Shown here: one piece after another, positions 37,244-47,983 of the stretch | How positions within the stretch are numbered: position 1 is the stretch's first letter | Layout: each line of letters starts with the position of its first letter | Assembly: GCA_021781535.1 (NCBI GenBank) | Contig: JAJXWO010000017.1 | Coordinates: 1 to 64,000 of the forward strand | Source of the DNA: Deltaproteobacteria bacterium | GTDB taxonomy: Bacteria; Desulfobacterota; Desulfuromonadia; Geobacterales; Pseudopelobacteraceae | DNA length: 64,000 nt | Direction of reading: 5' to 3' | The notes under the pieces: generated by a model | What the model saw: only the letters and a program-made list of their open reading frames with translations | Database searches by the model: none | What the model was told of the DNA's origin: nothing | Made by a program: the position numbers and the translations under genes

Positions 37244-38284
37244 ATGATAAAACCGGAAAAAATCATTCGGGTGCTGCTGGTAGATGACAGCAGAATGGTA
37301 CGCGATATGATCCGTGCCATTCTGGAGTCCGAGCCCGGCATTGTTGTTGTTGGTGAGGCGTCGAATGGTGCAGAGGCGATCACCAAGGTTGTCTCGCTCA
37401 AGCCGGATATCGTGACCATGGATATTGAAATGCCCGTTATGGGTGGGTTAGAGGCCATTGAAAAGATCATTGCCGTACATCCCGTACCAATACTGGTAGT
37501 CACTGCCCTGACTGGAGTTCGTACCGCCTTTGCAGCGGTATCCAAAGGCGCTCTGGATGTTATTGAAAAACCGGACATCGACCCGGATAATGTGCGGAAT
37601 CTTGTACAAAAGATCCGGATTCTGTCGAGAGTGAATGTTTCTACCCACCTGCTGGCCATGAGAGGACAGACGGGCATATCAGCTGCAAGCAGGGCGGCAA
37701 TACCGAACGGTTGTTCAACCGGGGGCGTCGTTGCCATCGCTGCCTCAACCGGGGGGCCGCAGGCAATTAATGCCATTTTGTCGCAGCTGCCCGCCAATTT
37801 CCCCGTCCCGATTGTCATAGCCCAGCATATGGCAGAGGGGTTTACCAAAGGGATGGTGGATTGGCTGAATACGGGAACGCCACTTAACGTACGGGAGGCG
37901 GAGGATGGTGACCATCTTGCCGCAGGATGCGTGTACATTAACCCGGCAGAACATTCGATGGTGATTACCGGGCAGGGTATGGTTGTCCTCGGCGCAGGCG
38001 ATGCCCGTCAGATTTATCATCCTTCCTGTAATACACTCCTCTCTTCAATTGCTTCGGCATACCGAACAACGGCAATCGGTCTTATTTTGAGCGGCATGGG
38101 GGACGACGGCGTTTCCGGCATGGAGGCAATCCGGAAGGCCGGAGGTGCCACCATGGCCCAGGATGCCACAAGTTCCGTGATCTTCGGCATGAACCGGCTG
38201 GCGGTGGAACGTGGCTGCATCGACAGGGTGCTGCCACTCGCGGAGATCCCTGGTGGGCTGATTCAACTGGCCGGAGCCAGATGA
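37244..38284 (+). CDS. cheB: CheB methylesterase
   Basis: REC VDDSRMVRD...PDIVTMDIEMPVMGG; AASTGGPQAI, GMGDDGVSGM. Confidence 0.95.
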   Translation: MIKPEKIIRVLLVDDSRMVRDMIRAILESEPGIVVVGEASNGAEAITKVVSLKPDIVTMDIEMPVMGGLEAIEKIIAVHPVPILVVTALTGVRTAFAAVSKGALDVIEKPDIDPDNVRNLVQKIRILSRVNVSTHLLAMRGQTGISAASRAAIPNGCSTGGVVAIAASTGGPQAINAILSQLPANFPVPIVIAQHMAEGFTKGMVDWLNTGTPLNVREAEDGDHLAAGCVYINPAEHSMVITGQGMVVLGAGDARQIYHPSCNTLLSSIASAYRTTAIGLILSGMGDDGVSGMEAIRKAGGATMAQDATSSVIFGMNRLAVERGCIDRVLPLAEIPGGLIQLAGAR

Positions 38285-38297
38285 TGATGAAAACGGA

Positions 38298-39818
38298 ATG
38301 CCCGGAATGACGAGCGGAGATATGAACCTTGCCCCTTTCAAAGAGCTGCTGTTGCGCACGTGCGGGCACAGCTTTGAAAAGGACCGGGAACAGACACTTT
38401 TGGCCGGAATGATTCGCCGGATGGAGGTGACGGGTATTGATGAGCACGATGTCTATCTTGCCCTGTTGTTGCGCGATAGCGATGAGCTGCTCCGGCTGAC
38501 CGAATTGATTACCGTCAATGAGACGTATTTTTTCCGTGAACCGGATCATCTGAACATGATGGTCGATTCTTTGGTGCCGGAGTTCATGGCAACCCGCAAC
38601 CAGAAGCCGATCAGAATTGTCAGTGCCGGTTGTTCCACTGGCGAGGAGCCGTATTCAATAGCCATCATGCTTCGGGAGCGGTTTGGAGCCGCGAGCGAGC
38701 GGCTGTTTGACATCATCGGCGTGGACATTGATTCTACCGTTATCGCCTCGGCACAGCGGGGTACATACGGAAAGAACTCGTTTCGTGGCATGAACCAGTC
38801 CCTTCTTGAACGTTATTTCGAGCCGTGTGGACCAGGCAGGTTTCAAGTCAGGGATTTTGTCAGAAAACAGGTCGGGTTCGAGGTAGTAAACCTGCTGGGT
38901 GCGTCCTATCCCGACCTGATGCGGCAGCCGGATATTATCTTGTACAGGAACGTCTCCATCTACTTTCCCGGCCACGTGCAGCGGGAAATTTTCGGCAAAC
39001 TGGCGGAACTTCTCGCCGATGGTGGCGGGTTACTCGTTGGTGCTGCGGAAACAATCCAGCACAACGTTGGAATTCTTTCCCTCGTAAAACGTGATTCGCT
39101 CTTTTATTATCGTAAGACGCCACCGCTTGTTTTTGAAGAGCGCCGGACTTTAAGTCGTTTTTCTTCAGTGGCGGAACGGCCACAGGTCAGGACTCCGCGG
39201 ACGGTTCCCGATTTTGCTGCGACAACTCGTCAAATCCGGCCGGTGGAGAAGCATGGGTGTGAACAACCCCGTACGCAACTGTACCCGCCACCGATGATCG
39301 ATGCCAAAGTGCGTTTTGATGAAGCAATCACGCTGGCTCACAACAAACAGTATGATAAAGCCCTTGATATTCTCGCAGTCATCATCGCGCAGGACAGTAC
39401 TTTTGAGAAAGCGTACTGTCTGAAAGGCAGCCTGCTCCTGAATCTGTCGCGTTTCGATGAGGCGCGCATCGTGTGCAATGCTATTCTGGAGCGTGATCCT
39501 CTCTGTCTGGAAGCGTACCTCATGCTTGGGATGATCGCGCGCCAGCAAGGAGACAACGATGATGCCATCAGGCGATTCAGGGAGGCGATCTACCTGGACT
39601 CATCCTGCTGGCTGGCTCATTTTTATACCGCGGAAATACTGTTCGCCCAACGGGACGAAAAAAGGGCGCGCAGTTGCTATGAAGCGGCAGTCCGGACCCT
39701 GGAGAAAGGTTCTCTTCAGAAACATGGGCAGGATTTTTTCCCGCTTTCATTTAATGCGGAACAATTCATCGTTATCTGTCGACATAAATTGTCACTGCTA
39801 GCCCCCGCTAAGGGATAA
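38298..39818 (+). CDS. cheR: CheR methyltransferase with C-terminal TPR
   Basis: VNETYFFREPDHL, SAGCSTGEEPYSIAI, C-terminal TPR-like repeats. Confidence 0.93.
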   Translation: MPGMTSGDMNLAPFKELLLRTCGHSFEKDREQTLLAGMIRRMEVTGIDEHDVYLALLLRDSDELLRLTELITVNETYFFREPDHLNMMVDSLVPEFMATRNQKPIRIVSAGCSTGEEPYSIAIMLRERFGAASERLFDIIGVDIDSTVIASAQRGTYGKNSFRGMNQSLLERYFEPCGPGRFQVRDFVRKQVGFEVVNLLGASYPDLMRQPDIILYRNVSIYFPGHVQREIFGKLAELLADGGGLLVGAAETIQHNVGILSLVKRDSLFYYRKTPPLVFEERRTLSRFSSVAERPQVRTPRTVPDFAATTRQIRPVEKHGCEQPRTQLYPPPMIDAKVRFDEAITLAHNKQYDKALDILAVIIAQDSTFEKAYCLKGSLLLNLSRFDEARIVCNAILERDPLCLEAYLMLGMIARQQGDNDDAIRRFREAIYLDSSCWLAHFYTAEILFAQRDEKRARSCYEAAVRTLEKGSLQKHGQDFFPLSFNAEQFIVICRHKLSLLAPAKG

Positions 39819-39893
39819 GCGCGTTCGCACTATTATTTTCTGAGTAACATGCAGAAATAATGTCTGAACCGCGAAAAGGGGAACGGATACTAC

Positions 39894-42137
39894 ATGGCAT
39901 TCGATTACTCGAAATTTCTGGCACGTTTTGTCGAAGAGGCACGTGAGCATTGTTCCCGGATGAGCGATGGACTGCTTAATCTGGAACAGTCGCCTGGTGA
40001 TGCCGAGATAATAAACGGTCTGTTCCGGTCGGCCCACACCATCAAAGGCTCCTCTCGCATGATGAAGCTTTCCGGTGTTACCGAGCTTGCCCATAAAATG
40101 GAAGATGTCCTTGATGCGGTCCGCGGGGGGAAAATCCTGTTGGCTGCTTCTGTCTCCGAGTCACTTTTCCGGGGAGTGGATGCATTGTCGGATCTGCTGG
40201 ACCGGATAACTGCAGGTGAAACACCGGTAGCGGCCCCCGAAGCTCTTTGCGATGAGCTTGGCCGCGCCGCTCTGCCATCGGGTTCGGAGACTGCGCCGGA
40301 GTCTCCGGCTGAATCGGACCCGGCTGCTGCCATCGTCGAAACGATCCCCTTGTCGCCATCCGTTGGACAGACAATTGCCGTTCCGGCTGCCGCTGTACCT
40401 GTTGAACCGGCCTCACCACCCCAAACCGCCAAAAAGCGCCCGGTAGAATATCTCAGGGTTGATGCCGCCAAACTTGATGATCTGATCAGGCTCATGGGAG
40501 AGATTGTCTCCGAGCATGGCAGATTCAGGAGGCAAATCGGCAGGCTCGGTGATATCGAACGGTCAGCTGCCCGGCATTTGAAGGCCGTTGCCGGACAGCT
40601 TCATGCCGGTGGCAATGAGCACGAACAGTTGGTCGAGGCCGGTGCCGCCGTGCAGCTTTCCCTGCGCCAGTCGGTGCGAGCCATGTACGACGCATCCCTG
40701 CTGCAGGAACACCTCGTCGGTGATTTGCAGGAAACGTCGCTCAGGATGCGCATGCAGCCGCTTTCAACCGTTTTTGACCCACTCCGCCGCACGGTTCGTG
40801 ACCTTGCCCATGAGCAGGGCAAAGATATTGATTTTGTTGTTGACGGAGGGGATACCGAACTGGACAGGAAGATTATCGATCGTATCGGTGATTCTCTCAT
40901 GCATATGATCCGTAATTCACTGGATCATGGATTGGAAAACGCTGAAGAACGGGTCGCGGCCGGAAAACCACCCAAGGGAACCATCAATCTCTCCGCATTT
41001 TACGATAGCGGTTGTGTTACTATTTCCTTGAGCGATGATGGCAAAGGGTTGTCCGTTGACAAAATCCGCGAAAAGGCGCTTGCAAGGCGGCTATTTGAGG
41101 CCGATGCGCTCACCGGTATGTCCCGGGCGGAAATCACCGACCTGATCTTCATGCCCGGTTTTAGCACCAGCCCGATCATTACCGACATTTCCGGCCGCGG
41201 TGTGGGCATGGATGTTGTCAGAAAAAGTATCGTCGATGAGCTCAAAGGAACCATCATTATCGATTCCGCGGAGGGGGAAGGAACAACCTTTCTGCTGCGT
41301 CTGCCGCTCAACCTGGCGGTGTTCCCGCTGTTCATGCTGTCAACAGGCGGCAAGATATGTGCACTGCCGGCCACCTCACTCGTCGAAATGCTCTCGGTCA
41401 AGCGGGAGGATATTATTGAGATTGTCAACAAACGCGCCATCCGTCTGCGGGAACAGATCATTCCGGTCGAGAACCTGGCAACTCTTCTCAGGCTTGCGCC
41501 GGAAGTACCTGACGAGACAGGAGAGGCGCTGATCGTTATCATCAGGGATGGAGAAGAAAAACTGGGACTGGAAGTGGACGAAATTATTCGCAGGGAGGAG
41601 ATGGTGGTAAAGCCGTTGCCCTCCCATCTGAAGAACCTCCGTATGGTTTCGGGCGTCACTATTGGAGAACAGGACAGCATTATCAATGTCCTCCACGTTC
41701 CGGAGCTGATCAGGCAAGCGAGGGAAACAGCAGAACCGGGGCGGCAACGCGCCGTTGTCAAGGAAGATCGTGCGGCGACGGTGCTGGTGGTTGATGATTC
41801 CATCAATACCCGGGAGATTGAAAAGAGTATCCTCGAAGCCTACGGTTATACCGTGGTCACTGCGGAGGACGGCGAAGAAGCGTTTGAAAGAACGCGCGAA
41901 ACGCTGTATGACCTTGTCATTACCGATGTGGAGATGCCGAGGCTCGACGGATTCTCTCTGACCAGGCAGCTGCGCGATGATGATCGTTACCGGCACGTAC
42001 CGATCATTATTGTCACCTCGCTGGAGAAAGATGTAGACAAAAAACGTGGTATTGCGGTCGGGGCTAATGCCTACATCGTCAAAGGGGCATTCGATCAGTC
42101 CAATCTGATTGAAACGGTCCGCAGCCTCATTGGATAA
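39894..42137 (+). CDS. cheA: CheA histidine kinase with C-terminal REC
   Basis: Hpt FRSAHTIKGSSRMM, HMIRNSLDHGLE, GRGVGMDVVRK, C-terminal VLVVDDSINTREIEK. Confidence 0.95.
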   Translation: MAFDYSKFLARFVEEAREHCSRMSDGLLNLEQSPGDAEIINGLFRSAHTIKGSSRMMKLSGVTELAHKMEDVLDAVRGGKILLAASVSESLFRGVDALSDLLDRITAGETPVAAPEALCDELGRAALPSGSETAPESPAESDPAAAIVETIPLSPSVGQTIAVPAAAVPVEPASPPQTAKKRPVEYLRVDAAKLDDLIRLMGEIVSEHGRFRRQIGRLGDIERSAARHLKAVAGQLHAGGNEHEQLVEAGAAVQLSLRQSVRAMYDASLLQEHLVGDLQETSLRMRMQPLSTVFDPLRRTVRDLAHEQGKDIDFVVDGGDTELDRKIIDRIGDSLMHMIRNSLDHGLENAEERVAAGKPPKGTINLSAFYDSGCVTISLSDDGKGLSVDKIREKALARRLFEADALTGMSRAEITDLIFMPGFSTSPIITDISGRGVGMDVVRKSIVDELKGTIIIDSAEGEGTTFLLRLPLNLAVFPLFMLSTGGKICALPATSLVEMLSVKREDIIEIVNKRAIRLREQIIPVENLATLLRLAPEVPDETGEALIVIIRDGEEKLGLEVDEIIRREEMVVKPLPSHLKNLRMVSGVTIGEQDSIINVLHVPELIRQARETAEPGRQRAVVKEDRAATVLVVDDSINTREIEKSILEAYGYTVVTAEDGEEAFERTRETLYDLVITDVEMPRLDGFSLTRQLRDDDRYRHVPIIIVTSLEKDVDKKRGIAVGANAYIVKGAFDQSNLIETVRSLIG

Positions 42138-42150
42138 GCAGGAGGATCGT

Positions 42151-42525
42151 ATGAGTGAAATACCAACAACAATTCTGGTGGTTGACGATGATGAGTTTAC
42201 CGCCGAGCTGACCGGGATGGTTCTCGAAGCTGCCGATTACACTGTCGTGATTGCGGTAGGCGGCATGGAAGCCCTGGAAGTTATGGCGCAAGACCCTACG
42301 GTCCGCATGGTGGTGTCGGATATGAACATGCCGTTCATAAACGGGATTCAACTTTTCTCGGAATTACGGGAGCAGGGGTATAACCAACCGTTTATACTTC
42401 TTACCGGAGATGATGCCGCTCCTCTCAGGGTGGCTCATCCGGATATGGACGCCGTGCTGACGAAGGATGAAGATCTGCAGGAAGCGCTGCCGAATCTTGT
42501 GGAATCGCTCCTTTTGCGCGACTGA
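42151..42525 (+). CDS. response regulator receiver (CheY-like)
   Basis: ILVVDDDEFTAELT, VVSDMNMPFINGI. Confidence 0.9.
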   Translation: MSEIPTTILVVDDDEFTAELTGMVLEAADYTVVIAVGGMEALEVMAQDPTVRMVVSDMNMPFINGIQLFSELREQGYNQPFILLTGDDAAPLRVAHPDMDAVLTKDEDLQEALPNLVESLLLRD

Positions 42526-42591
42526 CATGAGCGGCCTGGAAAGAATAAGAAATCATGTTGTTGTATGCTCTGTGAGCGTACATGAAAGGGT

Positions 42592-43590
42592 TTGACCATG
42601 CCTGACAAACCAAAACTGGCTGTTTATTGGGCTGCGTCGTGCGGCGGGTGTGAAATTGCCATTGTCAACCTGCACGAGAAAATCCTGGATGTGGATGCGG
42701 CGCTGGATTTCATGTTCTGCCCCTGTCTGCTTGACACCAAGAAGAAAGACCTTGAGGCGCTCCCGGACCGGGCCATAGCCATAACTCTCTTCAACGGCGC
42801 CCTCCGCACCGGGGAGAATATTGAAATTGCCCGCCTGCTGCGAAGGAAATCACAAATCCTGGTGGCCTTCGGTTCGTGCGCCAAAGGGGGGTGTATCCCG
42901 GCCTTGGCCAACTTCACCACGAAAGACGAACTTCTCAATACCATCTATATTGACAATCCCTCGGTTGATAACCCTGCATCGATCATTCCCTCCGGCACGA
43001 CCGGTTTTCCCGAGGGGGATATGTCCCTGACGCCGCTGCTGGAGCGTGTGAAGCATCTGGCTCAGGAGGTGGAGGTTGATTATTATATCCCCGGCTGCCC
43101 CCCCGAGTCGCACCAAATCTGGAATGTGATTTCGGCGATCCTGGCAGGCGATCTGCCTCCCAAGGGGAGCACAATCGGCTGCGGCACTCTGACCGTCTGT
43201 GACGACTGCGCCCGGACAAAAGAGGAAAAGCGCATTACCGCCTTCCGCCGCAATTACGAATTTTATCCTGATCCCGAAGCCTGCCTGCTTGAACAGGGGC
43301 TGCTCTGTATGGGAATTGCTACCAGAAGCGGCTGCGGTGCCCCCTGTACCAAGGCCAACATGCCCTGCAGCGGTTGTTACGGCGCACCGGAGGGGATCAG
43401 CGACCAAGGGGCAAAGATGGTGGCGGCGCTTGGTTCGGTCATGGACATCGGTGACACTACCGGTCTTTCGGAAGAGGCAATTGCCGCCCGGGTGGACGAC
43501 TTTCTGAAAACGATTCCCGACTATGCCGGCCTGTTTTACAAATACACCCTGGCCAGTTCAATACTGGGCGGTCGCGTGGGGAGGAACTGA
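42592..43590 (+). CDS. MvhG-like NiFe hydrogenase small subunit
   Basis: AVYWAASCGGCEIAIVN, AFGSCAKGGCIPALAN, YIPGCPPESHQI. Confidence 0.88.
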   Translation: MTMPDKPKLAVYWAASCGGCEIAIVNLHEKILDVDAALDFMFCPCLLDTKKKDLEALPDRAIAITLFNGALRTGENIEIARLLRRKSQILVAFGSCAKGGCIPALANFTTKDELLNTIYIDNPSVDNPASIIPSGTTGFPEGDMSLTPLLERVKHLAQEVEVDYYIPGCPPESHQIWNVISAILAGDLPPKGSTIGCGTLTVCDDCARTKEEKRITAFRRNYEFYPDPEACLLEQGLLCMGIATRSGCGAPCTKANMPCSGCYGAPEGISDQGAKMVAALGSVMDIGDTTGLSEEAIAARVDDFLKTIPDYAGLFYKYTLASSILGGRVGRN

Positions 43591-45083
43591 TGGCGCGTAT
43601 TGCGATTGACCCGATCACCCGTCTTGAAGGGCACGGCCGGATAGACATCTTCCTGAACGATCAGGGCACGGTGGAGAACACGTACTTCCAGATCCCGGAA
43701 CTGCGCGGCTTCGAGCAGTTCTGTGTCGGGCGCATGGCTGAGGAGATGCCGGTCATCACCAACCGCATCTGCGGAGTCTGCCCGGAGGCGCACCATCTGG
43801 CAGCAACCAAGGCGCTTGACCGAGTCTTTGGCGCCGAGCCGACTCCCGTGGCAAAAAAGCTGCGCGAGATCCTCTATATGGCATTTTTTGTCACCGATCA
43901 TACGACTCATTTTTATGCTCTCGGTGGGCCGGATTTTATCGTCGGGCCGGATGCTCCCCCCTCGGAGCGTAACATCCTGGGGGTGGCCCGCACGGTTGGT
44001 CTCGATGTTGCCGGCGAGGTGATCGCCTGCCGCAAGCGCAACCACGAGATCATCACCTTTCTGGGGGGGAAGTCGATTCATCCGGTGGCCGGTGTCCCCG
44101 GCGGCTGGAGCCGCGCCATTACTGCGGAGGAGAGAGCGCAGATTGAAGATACGGCGCGCAAAAATATCGAGTTTGCCCGCTTCTCCCTCTCCCTCTTCGA
44201 AAAGATCGTGCTGAAAAACCCGGTTTACCTGGAGATGGTGACTTCGGACATCTATCTGCACCGCACCTATTCGATGGGGACCGTGGATGCGAACAATCAG
44301 ACCAACTTCTACGACGGTATGATCCGGGTAGTGGATCAGGAAGGGAACGAGTTTGTCAAATACCACCCGTCGGACTATCGCGAGCATATTGCCGAGCGGG
44401 TGGAAGCGTGGACCTACCTGAAATATCCCTATCTGAAAAAGGTCGGGTGGAAGGGACTCACCGACGGAATCGGTAGCGGCGTTTATACCGCGACACCGCT
44501 GTCGCGGCTGAATGTTTCCGAAGGACTGGCGACGCCGCTGGCCAATGCCGAGTACCAGCGGATGTATGAAGCCTTCGGCTGCAATAAAATTACGGCGGCA
44601 CGCTACGAGCCAATCCATCACCGCCTTGCCACTCACTGGGCGCGGTTGATCGAACTGCTCTACGCCTCGGAACGGATGCTGGAACTGGCGCTCGATCCTG
44701 AAATCACGTCACCGGAAACCCGCAACATTCCCGATCCGGCCCTGTTCACCGGTGAGGGGATCGGTTCGGTCGAGGCTCCTCGCGGAACATTGACCCACCA
44801 TTTTGTCACCGATGAACGGGGGGTGCTGACGAAGGTTAATATGATCGTCGGCACCACCAACAACTACGCTGCCATATCCATGTCGATCAAGCGTGCTGCG
44901 GAGAGGCTTATCACCAGCAACGCCCCGGATGAAGCGATCCTCAACCGGGTGGAGATGGCCTTTCGTTTGTACGATCCCTGCCTCTCCTGTGCAACCCATT
45001 TTCTCCCCGGCAAGATGCCGCTGACGGTCTCGATACGTGACAGTCAGGGCGGACTTCTGCGGGAGATGCGGAGGAAGGGATGA
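43590..45083 (+). CDS. MvhA-like NiFe hydrogenase large subunit
   Basis: Both Ni ligand pairs: NRICGVCPEAHH and DPCLSCATH. Confidence 0.93.
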   Translation: MARIAIDPITRLEGHGRIDIFLNDQGTVENTYFQIPELRGFEQFCVGRMAEEMPVITNRICGVCPEAHHLAATKALDRVFGAEPTPVAKKLREILYMAFFVTDHTTHFYALGGPDFIVGPDAPPSERNILGVARTVGLDVAGEVIACRKRNHEIITFLGGKSIHPVAGVPGGWSRAITAEERAQIEDTARKNIEFARFSLSLFEKIVLKNPVYLEMVTSDIYLHRTYSMGTVDANNQTNFYDGMIRVVDQEGNEFVKYHPSDYREHIAERVEAWTYLKYPYLKKVGWKGLTDGIGSGVYTATPLSRLNVSEGLATPLANAEYQRMYEAFGCNKITAARYEPIHHRLATHWARLIELLYASERMLELALDPEITSPETRNIPDPALFTGEGIGSVEAPRGTLTHHFVTDERGVLTKVNMIVGTTNNYAAISMSIKRAAERLITSNAPDEAILNRVEMAFRLYDPCLSCATHFLPGKMPLTVSIRDSQGGLLREMRRKG

Positions 45084-45568
45084 AATCGTGCTTTGATGGG
45101 GGAACCGTCATCATCGGGATGGGGAATCCGCAGCTCTCCGATGACGGTGTCGGGCTTGCCGTGGCCGTGGCCGTGGCGGAACTCCTGAAGCAGCGCATGA
45201 CGCTGACCGTGACCGAGTTGAACACCGGGGGGATCCGGCTGATGGAGGCGATGGCCGGTTTCAGGCGGGCGGTGGTTGTCGATGCGATGCGGAGCGGCGC
45301 GCCTCCCGGCACAATTCAGCGCTTTGACCCGAATGAATTCGTCACCACCAAGAATACGTTTTCGAGCCACGATACCGATTTTGGAACGGCCTATGACCTG
45401 GGGAAGATGGCGGGCGTTTCCCTGCCGGAGCAGGTTTCCTTCTGGGTAATCGAGGGCCGTGAGTTTGACCTTTTTGGCGAACGACTTACCGCCGAGGTGG
45501 CTGCGGCGGTGCCGGCGGCCGTGGAGCGGATCGTCGCCCAGATCACTGCATGGGAGGGGGGAGCATGA
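45080..45568 (+). CDS. hydrogenase maturation protease (HycI/HoxW-type)
   Basis: IIGMGNPQLSDDGVGLAVAVAVAEL, LNTGGIRLMEAMAGFRRAVVVDA. Confidence 0.88.
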   Translation: MKSCFDGGTVIIGMGNPQLSDDGVGLAVAVAVAELLKQRMTLTVTELNTGGIRLMEAMAGFRRAVVVDAMRSGAPPGTIQRFDPNEFVTTKNTFSSHDTDFGTAYDLGKMAGVSLPEQVSFWVIEGREFDLFGERLTAEVAAAVPAAVERIVAQITAWEGGA

Positions 45569-47517
45569 AGATAGGCCTCTATTTTTGCAACTGCGGCAGC
45601 AACATCGCCGAAAAGATCAGCTCCGCAGCGGTGGCTGAAGCGGCCGCATCCTTTCCGGACAGCCCCTATGTAAAAATTGTGGATTTTATCTGCTCGGAAG
45701 ATGGCACGCTGCAGTTTGAGGAAAGCCTGAGGTCGGAACAGCCGGATCGGGTCGTCGTTGCCGCCTGCTCACCACGAGACCATGAGGCGACTTTCCGCCG
45801 CTGCCTGACCAATGCCGGAATGAATCCCTACCTGATGCAGATGGTCAATATCCGCGAACAGATCGCCTGGGTGACGGAAGACCCGGCGGTTGCGACCGAA
45901 AAAGCGATAGCGGCCATCCGGGGGGCGGTCTGCCGGGTACGGCTGCAGCAACCGTTAGAGAAAAAACTGCTGGAGGTTTGCCCCGATGCGCTCGTGATCG
46001 GCGCCGGTCCGGCCGGTATGAAAGCGGCTTTGTCGCTGGCCGAAGCGGGGCGTTCCGTGGTGCTGGTGGAGCGGACGCCGTTTGTCGGCGGACTGCCGGT
46101 CCGTTTCGAAGATCTGTTTCCGGCCCTGGAGTGCGCCCCCTGCATGCTGGAACCACTGATGGGGGATCTGCTTCACGGTGACCATGCCGGGAAGATCGAG
46201 CTGATGACTATGGCGGAATTGGTTGAGGTGACCGGTTTTTATGGTAATTTTATTGCAAAAATCCGCCGGAAGCCACGCCATGTTTCGCTGCATGAATGCA
46301 TCGGCTGCGGCGAGTGTGTGGAGGCCTGCCCCGCAACAACAAGGAATGAATTCAACAGTAACGCCAGCGAGCGCAAAGCGATTGATTTCGCTTTTACCGG
46401 GGTTCTGCCGAACGCTCCGTTCCTGATGGAGGAAATCTGCATCCGCTCGAAAGGAGAGGAGTGCCGGGCCTGCAAGGATGCCTGCCCCATGGGCGAAGAT
46501 GTCGTCGCCCTCGATGAGGTTGAAACGACTGTCGAACGCCGAATCGGCTCCATCATTTTGGCCACCGGCGCCGGGCTGTATGATGCCTCCCGGGTGGCGG
46601 GTTTGGGGATGGGAACGCAGCCTGATGTGTATGACGCCCTGCAGTTTGAACGGATGCTCTCATCGACCGGGCCGACCGGCGGAGAGATCGTGACCTCGGA
46701 TGGCACTGCCCCGTCATCGGTGGCGATTATCCATTGCGTCGGGAGCCTGGATGAAGATCATAAACCGTACTGCTCCGGCATCTGCTGCCAGTACGCTTTC
46801 AAGTTCAACCATCTGATCACTGCGAAACTTCCGGAGGCATCGATCACCCATTATCACCGTGAACTGGTGGTGCCGGGCAAAGAGGCGCATGCCCTGCTCC
46901 GGCACGCCGCCGGGAACAGGAACTCCTCCCTGAAACGATACGGCGGTATCAAGGATCTTGCCGTCACACGTGACAGGAGCGGCAGGCTGCAGGTGAGCGC
47001 CAGAGGGGATGTGACTTCTGCGGATATGGTCATTCTCTGCCCGGCGGTGATTCCGGCAGAAGGTGCTGACAGGCTGTCCTCTCTGCTGGATGTCAGTTGC
47101 GACCCATTCGGGTTCTTCCAGGAGTTGCACGGACGGTTGGACGCAGCCCAGAGTACCCTCAAGGGGGTCTATCTGGCCGGAGCCTGTCAGGAGCCGATGG
47201 ATATCCGGAGTGCGATGCTTGAAGGGATGGCCAGCGTCGGCCATACGCTGGCAGGGCTTCAGCCGGGGCGGATGATTGAGATCGATCCTGCCACCGCCGA
47301 GGTTGATGAAACCCGGTGCGCCGGCTGTCGCCTCTGTGTGTCTGTCTGCCCTTATCACGCCATAACGTTCGACAGTGAACACCATGCGTCGCATATCAAC
47401 GCCGTCCTGTGCCGTGGTTGCGGCACCTGTGTGACCGCCTGCCCGGCCGGGGCCATTACCGGCCACCACTTTACCAATGAGCAGATTATGGCCGAGATGG
47501 AAGGAGTCCTGAAATGA
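45565..47517 (+). CDS. HdrA-like FAD/FeS oxidoreductase
   Basis: FCNCGSNI, ALVIGAGPAGMKAALSLAEAGRSVVLVE, several CxxCxxCxxxC clusters. Confidence 0.92.
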   Translation: MKIGLYFCNCGSNIAEKISSAAVAEAAASFPDSPYVKIVDFICSEDGTLQFEESLRSEQPDRVVVAACSPRDHEATFRRCLTNAGMNPYLMQMVNIREQIAWVTEDPAVATEKAIAAIRGAVCRVRLQQPLEKKLLEVCPDALVIGAGPAGMKAALSLAEAGRSVVLVERTPFVGGLPVRFEDLFPALECAPCMLEPLMGDLLHGDHAGKIELMTMAELVEVTGFYGNFIAKIRRKPRHVSLHECIGCGECVEACPATTRNEFNSNASERKAIDFAFTGVLPNAPFLMEEICIRSKGEECRACKDACPMGEDVVALDEVETTVERRIGSIILATGAGLYDASRVAGLGMGTQPDVYDALQFERMLSSTGPTGGEIVTSDGTAPSSVAIIHCVGSLDEDHKPYCSGICCQYAFKFNHLITAKLPEASITHYHRELVVPGKEAHALLRHAAGNRNSSLKRYGGIKDLAVTRDRSGRLQVSARGDVTSADMVILCPAVIPAEGADRLSSLLDVSCDPFGFFQELHGRLDAAQSTLKGVYLAGACQEPMDIRSAMLEGMASVGHTLAGLQPGRMIEIDPATAEVDETRCAGCRLCVSVCPYHAITFDSEHHASHINAVLCRGCGTCVTACPAGAITGHHFTNEQIMAEMEGVLK

Positions 47518-47963
47518 CCGCCGTGGCAGATTTTGAGCCTAAAATCATCGGTTTCCTCTGTAACTGGTGTTCCTATGCCGGGGCTGATAAGGCGGGGGGG
47601 ATGCAGGAGACGTATCCACCGAATGTCCGTATAATCCGGGTCATGTGCAGTGGCAGAGTCGATCCTCAATTTGTGCTTTCAGCCTTTGAAAAGGGGGCCG
47701 ACGGTGTTATTATCCTCGCCTGTCACCCCGGAGACTGCCACTACAAAGAGGGGAATTGCCGTGCTCTGCAGCGTCACGGGATGTTGAACTTGATGCTGGA
47801 GCAGTTGGGTGTTGAAAAAGAACGGTGTCGGCTGGATTATGTCTCCGCAGGAGAAGGGGAAAAGTTCAGCAGGGTTATCCGCGAGATTGTTGAATCAGTT
47901 CGTGCGCTGGGTCCGCTTTTGCTGGCTTCGGACCACAACGCAGAAATTCTATCGACTGAATAA
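47514..47963 (+). CDS. MvhD-like (delta) 2Fe-2S subunit
   Basis: GFLCNWCSYAGADKAG, VMCSGRVDPQFVLSAFEKGADGVIILACHPGDCHYKEGN. Confidence 0.93.
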   Translation: MTAVADFEPKIIGFLCNWCSYAGADKAGGMQETYPPNVRIIRVMCSGRVDPQFVLSAFEKGADGVIILACHPGDCHYKEGNCRALQRHGMLNLMLEQLGVEKERCRLDYVSAGEGEKFSRVIREIVESVRALGPLLLASDHNAEILSTE

Positions 47964-47983
47964 ACCACAAGGAGAGATATATT

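Noticed and set aside
43536-44636. 366 aa minus-strand ORF antisense to the hydrogenase large subunit
   Set aside because: Shadow ORF opposite a gene with intact catalytic motifs
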